Shown piece by piece: positions 42,720-52,700 of a DNA stretch of 64,000 nt. A program made the translations under genes and the position numbers. The stretch comes from UBA4416 sp964543545 (GTDB taxonomy: Bacteria; Bacteroidota; Bacteroidia; B-17B0; Aurantibacillaceae). The notes under the pieces were generated by a model. It saw only the letters and a list, made by a program, of their open reading frames with translations, was not told where the DNA came from and did not search any database. The stretch lies in contig CAZIYT010000002.1 of the NCBI GenBank assembly GCA_964543545.1, positions 248,001 to 312,000 of the forward strand, in the 5' to 3' direction. The stretch's first letter is position 1, and each line of letters opens with the position of its first letter.

Positions 42720-45662
42720 AAAATTGATTTGCCATTGATTCCCCCTTCGCCCCGTTTATATCAGATTGTTTTGTACCTCCTGCTGTTTGCCGGAAATGTA
42801 GTCATTGCGCAGGATCCTCATCCCGCTTTCAGGCAGTACAGCGTAGAAGACGGTTTGCCGAGCTCTAAGGTTTACCAGGTAAAACAGGATTCGAAAGGAT
42901 ACATGTGGTTTGCCACAAACAACGGTGTGAGCCGCTTCAATGGCTACGGATTTGAAAATTTCTCTATGAAAGATGGTCTTCCTGACAACACCGTCTTCGA
43001 AATCTATGAGGATAAAAGAGGAAGGATCTGGTTTGTGACGCTTACCAACAAACTGTTCTATTATGAAAATAATCAGATGTATGTGTATAGGTATAATCAT
43101 GTCATCAATCAGATAAAAGGGGACCATATCAAAACATCGTTCTGTGTTTCGGAAAACGGCTCAGTGTTCCTCGGATTATTTGCGTATGGAATCATTGAAA
43201 TAACAGAGCAGGGTAAATTGATAAAGCATGTTCAGGCGGATATGCCGGGATTGGCGATCGCAGTTATAGAGCCTGTACCGGGGGATTTGTTGTATGTAAG
43301 TAATTATCCCCAAAAGGAATACTATATGGTCAGCTATGACACCCACTATTTAAAAGGCAGGCAAAAGTTGTCTAAATCTGTTTTTAATTTAGGTCCGTGG
43401 GCAAGATTTGTACGCTTAAAGAACCACGACATCGTATTCTCCTACGGAAATGAATTATATATTGTTAAGGACCTGATGACCTACCATATAGAAGAGTTTG
43501 AAGAAAGAATCAACTGGATCTACGAAGACAGGGATAATGATCTGTGGATAGGTACTTATATGGGTGGTGTTTTTCATATTAAAAACGGTGACTTTGAACA
43601 TAAAAAAAATTACCTGAAAGATCTTTTTGTAACAGGGGTCACCCAGGATAGCCAGGGTGGTTTCTGGTTTACCACAGAGGGGAATTCGGTGTACTATACA
43701 CCGTCGAAAAAAATACTGACCTACGATCAGGTTTCAGGGCTTAAAGATATGAGGGTAAACTGCCTGGCTTCCGATAGCGGAGGAATATACCTGGGCTTGC
43801 AGTACCCGTTAATTCACAGGATTAACTTGTCAGGAGCGATTGAATCCTATGAATGCCCGCCACCAAATAAGGCAATCGCTCATTTGTCATATAATTGGGA
43901 ATTATCATGCCTGTGGTTCTCAGGGAATACGCAAACCGGTTTTATCGGAAAAGACAGGAAGCTTCATGTAGACATAATGCGTTCGTTAGGAAAAATACTT
44001 TGGGAAAAAGATGGAAAACATTGGTTGATAAATTCGGATGGCTTATTCAGGATAACGGGCGAAACAACAACAACAGCTTTTAAGCTGCCCGAGGTAAAAC
44101 GCATGAGCGGGATTCTTAGAAAGAATCAGGAAACATTACTGATTGGCGCTATTGACGGGTTATGGGAGTATACGATCGCTAATCATACTTATAAGCAAGT
44201 GCAGCCGGAAAATCTGCTTTTGCGCAATCGCATCCTGGATATGGTATCTGCCAATGATGGCTCCATACTTATTGCTACCAAAGGCGCCGGCTTGTTAATA
44301 CTGGACAGGAACAATCATGTTCGACAGGTCAATCAGGAAAATGGCTTGTCAAGCGACAATATCTGCCGGATTTTACCGGATGGGGCATATGTGTGGTTGG
44401 CTACAGACAAGGGTTTAAACAAGCTGAAGCTGCGCTCAAATCATCCCCTGCAAATTAAAAGCTATACAACTCAGGATGGCTTGATATCCAATGAAATATA
44501 TGATATCCATAAGTTTAATCATAAGATCTGGGTGGCTACGGATAAGGGATTGTCTTTTTTTGATCCGGATGTTCCTACTATTAATCCGAAGGAAATCCCT
44601 TTGTATATTGATCAGGTGAAGGTGAATGATAGCATTAAAAGCACCAGTAATGCTTATGGGCTCTCTCATTTTGAGAATAATATCAAGATCCGTTTCATCG
44701 GCTTATCCTATAAGCAAAACGGAAAGCTCCGCTACCGTTATAAAATGAAAGGCCTGAATGAGCAGTGGAATTATACACAGGAGCGGGAAATCCAATATAC
44801 GACGCTACCACCGGGCAATTATAATTTTGTGGTGTCGGTGCTTCAGGATAATGGCACATGGGGAAGGGGAGCCTCCGTCAAATTTGCGGTAGCAACTCCC
44901 TTTTGGAAAACCTGGTGGTTTATGGCGCTATGCGGGATCGCCACGATCAGCATCCTGTTTTTTGTTATCAGCTACTGGCTTGCAAAAAAGCATAAAGAAA
45001 AGAGCAGGGAGGAGGAAATGAACCGCGTATTGCTTCAGCTCAAATCAAAAGCATTGAGAGCCCAGATGAATCCGCATTTTATTTTTAATGTGATCAATTC
45101 CATCCAGCACTTTATTCTGCATAACAACGATGAGGCAGCTCATCGCTATTTATCGAAATTCTCTAAGCTGATCCGCGCTATTTTAAATAATTCCGAAAAA
45201 AACATGCTTCCCCTGGTCGAAGAAATCAAAGCGCTTAACCTGTACCTTGAGCTGGAGAACATGAGGTTTGAAAACCGCTTTGAGTATGTAATCCATGTTG
45301 ATAAGGACATTAATACTGATGAGATCAGGATCCCATCCATGCTTATCCAGCCTTACGTTGAAAATGCCATAAAACATGGGATCCTGGAGCTGAAAACCAG
45401 AAAAGGAAAGATTGGTATAACGATTATGAAACAGGCCGGATTGTTACAATGTACCATCGAGGATAACGGCATAGGAAGAGCCGCCACACTCAAAAATAAA
45501 AGATCGGATTACCGCTCGTTTGGAACATCCATTACTCAGCAACGGCTAGCGGTCATTACCGAGCTTTACCAGGACAAGATGCTGGAAAAAGTGATCGACC
45601 TGTATGATAGTGATGGACGTACCATGGGAACAAGAATTGAAATTTTTATGCCCTATGCTTAA
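42717..45662 (+). CDS. LytS-type sensor histidine kinase with two-component propeller and Y_Y_Y ectodomain
   Basis: The frame gives up to 981 residues. After a signal peptide ending near VIAQ come many beta-propeller (Reg_prop-type) repeats with D-x-x-x-x-x-W motifs, then a Y_Y_Y domain (YRYKMKGLNEQW, PPGNYNF) and one membrane helix near 745-765. The kinase part is of the LytS/YehU type, with the His in NPHFIFN (about residue 787) and an ATP-binding C-terminal domain. It should sense an extracellular ligand and phosphorylate the LytTR regulator downstream. The start is uncertain: TTG at 42717, 42729 or 42735. Confidence 0.88.
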   Translation: MKIDLPLIPPSPRLYQIVLYLLLFAGNVVIAQDPHPAFRQYSVEDGLPSSKVYQVKQDSKGYMWFATNNGVSRFNGYGFENFSMKDGLPDNTVFEIYEDKRGRIWFVTLTNKLFYYENNQMYVYRYNHVINQIKGDHIKTSFCVSENGSVFLGLFAYGIIEITEQGKLIKHVQADMPGLAIAVIEPVPGDLLYVSNYPQKEYYMVSYDTHYLKGRQKLSKSVFNLGPWARFVRLKNHDIVFSYGNELYIVKDLMTYHIEEFEERINWIYEDRDNDLWIGTYMGGVFHIKNGDFEHKKNYLKDLFVTGVTQDSQGGFWFTTEGNSVYYTPSKKILTYDQVSGLKDMRVNCLASDSGGIYLGLQYPLIHRINLSGAIESYECPPPNKAIAHLSYNWELSCLWFSGNTQTGFIGKDRKLHVDIMRSLGKILWEKDGKHWLINSDGLFRITGETTTTAFKLPEVKRMSGILRKNQETLLIGAIDGLWEYTIANHTYKQVQPENLLLRNRILDMVSANDGSILIATKGAGLLILDRNNHVRQVNQENGLSSDNICRILPDGAYVWLATDKGLNKLKLRSNHPLQIKSYTTQDGLISNEIYDIHKFNHKIWVATDKGLSFFDPDVPTINPKEIPLYIDQVKVNDSIKSTSNAYGLSHFENNIKIRFIGLSYKQNGKLRYRYKMKGLNEQWNYTQEREIQYTTLPPGNYNFVVSVLQDNGTWGRGASVKFAVATPFWKTWWFMALCGIATISILFFVISYWLAKKHKEKSREEEMNRVLLQLKSKALRAQMNPHFIFNVINSIQHFILHNNDEAAHRYLSKFSKLIRAILNNSEKNMLPLVEEIKALNLYLELENMRFENRFEYVIHVDKDINTDEIRIPSMLIQPYVENAIKHGILELKTRKGKIGITIMKQAGLLQCTIEDNGIGRAATLKNKRSDYRSFGTSITQQRLAVITELYQDKMLEKVIDLYDSDGRTMGTRIEIFMPYA

Positions 45663-45768
45663 TTGGGTCTTACCTGGTTATAATTATAGCCGAATGGCGT
45701 TAATTTATCGATAATCTTTTTCGATGAACGCATTATAAAAATTACCTTAGAAAAAATCAACCGGTCTT

Positions 45769-46548
45769 ATGTATTCCCTTGCTAAAAAAAATATGAAAGT
45801 CATTATCATTGATGATGAACAAAAAGGAAGAGAGAGCCTTCAGAAATTACTTGAAATTTATTGTAAGAATACGGAAGTAGTTGCCCTGGCTTCCAATGTC
45901 GAGGAAGCCTATCAGCTTATTGGTTCTCATAAGCCACATATTATTTTCCTGGATATAGAAATGCCCGGTGGCAATGGCTTTTCGCTTTTGGATAAATTCC
46001 AGGAGCGCGATTTTAAAGTGATTATGACCACGGCTTTTGAAGACTACGCCATTAAGGCTGTAAAACATCATGCCTTTGATTACCTGCTCAAACCCATTGA
46101 TATTGATGAGCTGATGTTTACCGTTGATACCGCGAAGAAAGACCTGGAAAGACAGGCGCTCCTGCAGTCCTTTGAACCGGGAGCTGATTCGTCGTATGTG
46201 GCTCAACGGCTTAGCCTTACGGGGCGTATCGCATTGCCCGTGAAGGACGGAATTTTTTACCTGATGGTTTCAGATATTATACGGATTGAGTCAGACGGAG
46301 GATACTCGACCTTTTTTGCCAGGGACGGCGCTAAATACCTGGTTGCCAAAAACCTGAAAGATTATGAGGATATTCTGCCCGAAAAAAAATTCTTCCGGGT
46401 CCATAAGTCACATCTCATTAATATGGATAAGGTAAAGAAGTATATCCGCACCGATGGCAATTTCCTGGAAATGGAAGATGGCTCCGTGGTGGAAATAGCG
46501 CGCCGTAAAAAGGATGAGTTTCTGCAGTTGATGAATGCAATAGGTTAA
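45769..46548 (+). CDS. LytTR response regulator
   Basis: This 259-residue regulator has a receiver domain with the acidic pair at 15-16, phosphorylation Asp62 in FLDIEMPG and Lys108 in YLLKPI, then a LytTR DNA-binding domain from about residue 145. The LytTR domain is close to that of the protein at 42184. ATG 45793 is an alternative start that would remove eight residues. It follows the kinase gene by 106 bases and a terminator follows it, so this is a self-contained two-component unit. Confidence 0.92.
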   Translation: MYSLAKKNMKVIIIDDEQKGRESLQKLLEIYCKNTEVVALASNVEEAYQLIGSHKPHIIFLDIEMPGGNGFSLLDKFQERDFKVIMTTAFEDYAIKAVKHHAFDYLLKPIDIDELMFTVDTAKKDLERQALLQSFEPGADSSYVAQRLSLTGRIALPVKDGIFYLMVSDIIRIESDGGYSTFFARDGAKYLVAKNLKDYEDILPEKKFFRVHKSHLINMDKVKKYIRTDGNFLEMEDGSVVEIARRKKDEFLQLMNAIG

Positions 46549-46575
46549 GTATCAAAATTGATAAAACCGATCACC

Positions 46576-46608
46576 GGCATTAGCGATTTACCGTTAATGC
46601 CTTTTTTT
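46576..46608 (+). terminator. terminator after the LytTR response regulator
   Basis: GGCATTA (46576-46582) pairs with TAATGCC (46595-46601), then seven T. It separates the two-component genes from the RHS gene, which must have its own promoter. Confidence 0.85.
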
Positions 46609-46722
46609 GTGCCTTAAATAGGCTCATGGCTGCCGTAAATGGGTTTGAGCTGATAGTTAATGGTTTTCTTCTCAATTTTAGTGTAATCAATGCTAAGGAT
46701 TACTTTGTTTATTCCACTCATT

Positions 46723-49700
46723 ATGCAAAAAATCAAATTGCTAGGACTTCTGCTCCTGCCGGTTGCGGCTCTTTCGCAACCTACTAAAACCTTTACCGAA
46801 AAGTTGGATGGGATCAGGACCACCAGCAAAGAGCTAACTAAAAACGCCTCTACGGACAATGCCTCTATAGGGCAGGGAGGGGCCATGACCAATTCTATTC
46901 CATTGGTCACCGTATCATCGCGCAGCATGAGCTTTCCCTTGCAGTTGCAATACACGTCAGGGATTAAAGCAGACCAGCAAAGCGGACCGGTTGGTTTGGG
47001 TTGGGTCTTACCTATTGGGAGCATCAGGCGGGATTTCGGGGCTTATTATCCGGACTACTCTTCCACTGCCCGTGAAGCGGATATGTATAATACCCTGGAT
47101 GGGACTAATTCTGCTCAACCGAATAAAGGAAAATTCAATACTCAATATCAGTCTGGAGCATCAACGATTAACGGGACATACTTAGATCCGGCTGTACAGC
47201 AAAAATATCTGGGCTTTGGCGCTATCTCAGATGGACAGAATTTAAGAGCCTTAAGTGATATGTACCATATCTCTGTTCCGGGTAAATTGTCCAACTCCTT
47301 TTTCAACAGCGGGCTTGCCAATAGTCCTCATGAATGGAGTTTGACAGAGATAGAGAACCTGAAGCTGCAACACACTGTAAAAACCTACCAGGTAAACCAG
47401 GAATTCTCCAGGATCAATGAAGTAAATCTCCAAAGACTTACTAATAATGATTTGTCTGAAGCGTCAAGCTACGCAACGGCAATTGGAGTTTTACCATACG
47501 TTAAAAACGGTTTTGCAAAAATGGCATTTGGAAATACCAGCTTTGTTCCGTCTGAACATGAGCGATATGTACGTTACGAAGATTTTAAAGAATTTATCGT
47601 GACCGGGGAAGACGGAACCAGGTATGTTTTTGGCCGTGCGCTGAGAGGCCAGCGCTTTGTATTCAGTGACGATCCTTACTGGTCTAATAGTCTTGGAAAT
47701 GAACCGGCCAATATGGCCTTTGACAAAGGAAGCTTCTGGAAAATCGACTACATCGCCGAGTGGCTGTTGACAGAAATCCAATCGGTGGATTATAAAGATA
47801 CTAATGGAAATGGCATTGCCGATGATGATGACGCAGGTGACTGGATCCGTTTTGAATACACGGATGCTGAAAAAGTAGAAGCTGGTTACCTGGCCGGTCA
47901 TTGCTCCGATAAAACAGAGCAAGTTGTGCCAAAATACCGTGAATGGTCTTCTTTTTCGCAAACGGATCGTGCTTCATCACTAATGCGTGAATTGGCTTAC
48001 CTGAAAAAAGTTGTAACGCCAACACAGGAAATCGATTTGACTATTTCCGAACGTTACGACGTAGATCACGATTACTTCACCAAGCCTGCCAACCGTGTAG
48101 GCAACGATTACTATTATGAGAACCGTAAATATTGTTCTACTCAGGGAAATATTACGGATTTTGATATTGAGTATCCGGTAGAGACCATGAAGTACGATTC
48201 CCTCAAAATTAAAAGCCGTTTGGTTGATCCCGCCTTGTACCCAAATGAAAATATGAAAACCGGTTTAATCAGGTTTAACTATGCGGCCAAAGGAAGTGCG
48301 CAGGAACTGGCGGTTTCCCAATTCCTCATCAGGAACAACGATAAGCTTGAAAAAGTGATTAACGGAACCTTGATCGGAGCACCAAGCAGGCCCGTTTTTA
48401 GCATAAGCGAATATACTGTTGGTGGCAATAAACGCGGCAAAACAACGCTTCTGGGACTTGAGTTTTATGGTTCTACTGTAAGCCCTGCTGAAAAGAATGA
48501 GTACAAATTTGAATACGCTTACAACCCAAGCTATGACGAGATTCATAAACGCGAAATCGTCCGTGCTTACCATTTTCCATCCTTGCGGCAAGGTTCTTCG
48601 CCGAGTAATCCGGTGATCCCCTTCTCTAAAGCTGATGGTTCGATTTATACCTATCCGGAACAGGTGTTTAATGCCAGTGGAGGTTCTAATGTGGTAAACC
48701 ACAATAATATTTCTCCCTATGATTTCTTAATCGATTTCCCTTACCAGGAAGGCAGATACAGATTTACGAATGTAACATCTGCTTTGATCGACGATTATGC
48801 TGAGGATTGCGAAACAACAACACTCGGTTATGACCTGGATCCGAATTACAACATCCATGCTGTTGCTCCGATCAAAGATATGTATGGGTATTTCTATATC
48901 CCGGGTTATGATGCGGCCTCCAGCGCCTGGTCATTAACTAAAATTACGTATCCTACCGGAGGTGAAGTAGCCTTCAAGTACGAGCCGGCTTCTTTTACCG
49001 AATCTCCGGAATGGAATATCAAGGCAAGTAATTTGCCCATAATTACACGATACAATGCTATCGCCAAACAGAGATCTTATATCCAGGATGCCCATAACCG
49101 AAAAAATGCAGGTGGCTATTACCCATATACCGGCTTGTTCCCTAAACATTTAACTTCCACCTTTGAGCTTCAACTCCCATTGAATTATGGTATCCGCTTA
49201 AAAGAAAAAACAACGAACGATAAGATCAACCCCCTTGTCAAGCTGACTTATGAATACGAAAACGGAACATTTACAGCGCTTCCTTCGGAGTTTCTTCAAA
49301 ATGCCCTGAGCGGATTTAACCAGTTTATTTCACGTGAAAATCACACCCACTCTTTAGAGCTTGAGAACTATTACCTGCCTCCTGAGCTGAGCGGTGTCTG
49401 GAGCTACGATTTCGAAGAAAAAATGTCCGAGATCAGTCATACGAATATTGCCCTGGATGATTATTCCTCTGTATTTTTTTACAAAAAAATCAGAACTAAG
49501 CAGGCGGATAATTCATTCGTTGAAAGAGAGTATGGGTCAACACTGACATCAACTACGGATTTTCCGACTTACAACTTGTATTGTAATATCATGAAAGGTG
49601 GCTCCTCCTGGCAGGGAAGTTATATCTTAGGCGGAAATAGCTTGTTGAAAAGCCCGGTTTCCTTAAAAAGTGAAGCATCGTTTGAAACAGGCGCCACTTC

Positions 49701-52700
49701 ACCTTATCGAAAGGTGACTTATACTTATGAGCGCACACAACCGGTAACCTATGATCTGAAATTTGACTACAATGGTACTCAAAGTGGAATGGGGCAGGTG
49801 GTTTTATGGGATGTTTGGTTCAATTATTACAAGCCTTTTACGAATAACAATACGACACCGATAACTATGTATGCGGTGGTTCGTAGAACCAACCCGGATG
49901 CTGATTTTAGCACTCACAGCTTCTGTGCGATGGGTGAAGGTGTCGGATCAAATACGATCGAAGGTTCGAATAGCTATCCCAAATGGATGTCCAGCAAAAC
50001 CTATCTGAAAAAGGAAACAACCAATTATAAAGGAATTGTTTCAGAGATCTCGTACACCTATGAGCAAACGACCGGGCTTGATCAGAAAATCGTTCTGCGG
50101 GAAACTAAAAAGCAAACGGTTAACGAACCTTTAAGCTATATTACCCGGAATGAGTATGCGTTTGAGGATTATGCTGGCGCTACTCCTAAATTCAGGAATT
50201 TGAATTTGTTTGCATTGCCGTCTAAAACCACGATGTATTTAAACAGTGTAAGTCCAACAAATGCGCTCAGTGCACAAGTAACGACCTACGATATATCGCC
50301 TGACGTTCCGAAAGCATGGCATACCTATGCTTATGAAACAGCGACGCTTGAACCTGAAACAGGAACATTCACGCTGACTGCGTTCAGTACCTCGGATCCA
50401 AACTGGCGTATCGCCGAATCAGACGTGTATGAATATAACCAGGCAGCTACACCTGTTTCAATGCGCTCCAATCAATTATATAGCAAAGTTGTTACCGGAA
50501 ACGGGTCAACGACCGTTAAAGCGACTATTTCAGGACCAGAAAGGCCTTTCGATGCAACTTATACGGGATTTGAGGATTTTAAAGTGTTAAGGCAAATAAA
50601 TAAATGGAAGAGGGATACAAGTTATCTCAAAGAAGATTGGTTTACGAATGAGACTCAAAACGTTGATGTGGCAACGTATGTTTCTTTAACGGATAATGTT
50701 CCTCCTTGCTCTAACAATGCCTCATTTACAGAAAATATGTCAGGACTTGACTATACGATGTACTATGTGATTACGACTAATGATATAACGAATATCCATA
50801 TCGGTGATGTTGTTGATTTTTCTTATACGGTAAATGGAGTAGTAACCACTGTTTCTTCGGTTGTTTCCAATACCTTGCTAACAAGCAATTACCAAAATAT
50901 TCTTCTCGATAATAGTAATGCTTTAACTTACATTATCTGTTTCCAGACGGCGCCGTTTCCGAATATGAATTTGACAATTACCAATTCGAAAGTGACGTAT
51001 AAAGTAAATGTTTCCAGGCTTTCCAATAGTTACGCAAGGACAGGAAAATACAGCTACAAGCTTTCCAGTATCCGTACAGCAGGTATTCCTGCAAGGCAAA
51101 CACCTATACGCCCGGTGAAAATTGCCCCGATGAGCATGGCTTCGGAGTGCAATATTCCCGAAGGACCCGGCGATGGTGGTGAGCAAAACAGAAACCCCAA
51201 TATTCCGGCAAGCTGCTACTGGGATTATCAGGCGAGCCTGTGGATTAAGTCTGATTTCGATTTTCCCCCGCTTCCTGCGCCAACGGTTCCTTTCACGCCA
51301 TTCAGCGATGATGCCCCGGCTGATGCTATTTACAGAAGAGGACTTGTTAATACGTCAAATGACCAGGGGGTCCGTATTGTCTGTAAGGTTTGGGACAACC
51401 TGAGGACATCTGTTGTGGAAGAATTTGTATTTTATCCGCAGGATCTGAATGCCGCATGGCAGCAGTACACGATTGATTTTTCGGTGCTTAAGGGACTTGG
51501 AAAATGGGTCGATGTTTATGTGGAAAATAACCGGAGCCAGGTGGGCTCTCCCATTTCACAATACAAGTCGGTTTTCGTAGATGATGTCATTATCTCTCCG
51601 AAAGATGTAAAATATGAATACTCTGTAACCGATCACAAAGGAAATCCAACTTTCAAAATCAATAACAATGATGTCTATGTGGAATCTACCTTCGATGCCA
51701 AAGGAAGAAATGCCAGCATGCGCAATCCGTACGGAAAGATTACACAAGAGCTGACGTATTTTGACCAGGCAAACTGGACGGCTTCCCATAATTATGTTAC
51801 GGAAGTGAAATGGATCAGCAGCAGCTTATTCAATACAATCCGCTATTTTATGGATGGATTCGGCCGTACCAAGCAGGTGCAAAGTTCGGATCATGTGCGG
51901 AATATCCGTACCGTTTCCGAAACCAGTATTTATAATAATAAGGGGCAGATTACCCAATCGTATAAGCCGTATTACCTGAATTACTATAACCTCGATCCAA
52001 AATATGATCCAACTTATGCAAGCAATACCCAATCCCTGTATGGTTCCAATTATGCCTTTACGGAGGTCGTTTTTGAGCCAAAACCTGAACCTGTGGTTTA
52101 CAAAGTTTCTCAGCCACGGTCCAATACGGAAAGCTCAATCATAAGTTATCAGGAAGAATTTATGAATACAAACGTTTTGACTCACGTTAACACTTCCGGA
52201 ACGATTACTTACCCTCCCGGAACTTTATTGGTTCATGAAATGGTGAATCCTTTGGGGAAAATTACCAGGTCTTACCTGAACCGCCTGGGACAGGTCATTA
52301 TGGAGGAGCACCAGATCGGGATGGATCACATCCAGAACGCGGACGGCTCCAATGCCTTCACGGCAACTGATCTGGGCTTTGCACAAACCTGGTTCTATTA
52401 CGACGGAGCCGGAAGATTGGTGGCGACCTATGATCCGGAGAACAAAAAGACGTCTTATATCTACAACAGCCTGGGTGTTATGATCAAAACCATTTCTCCG
52501 GACAAAGGCATTTCTGAGCTACGTTATGACAAGTACGGACAGGTGCGTTTCACCCGGAATCAAAAAGACATTGACGCCACAGACGGCAATGTATACAGCA
52601 CCTCGCAGTTCAAGTATGTGAAATACGATGTATGGGGACAAAGCCTTGAAAGCGGGGTAGTGACGGTTGCACCGAATAGCTTAGGCGTAAGCACAAGCAA

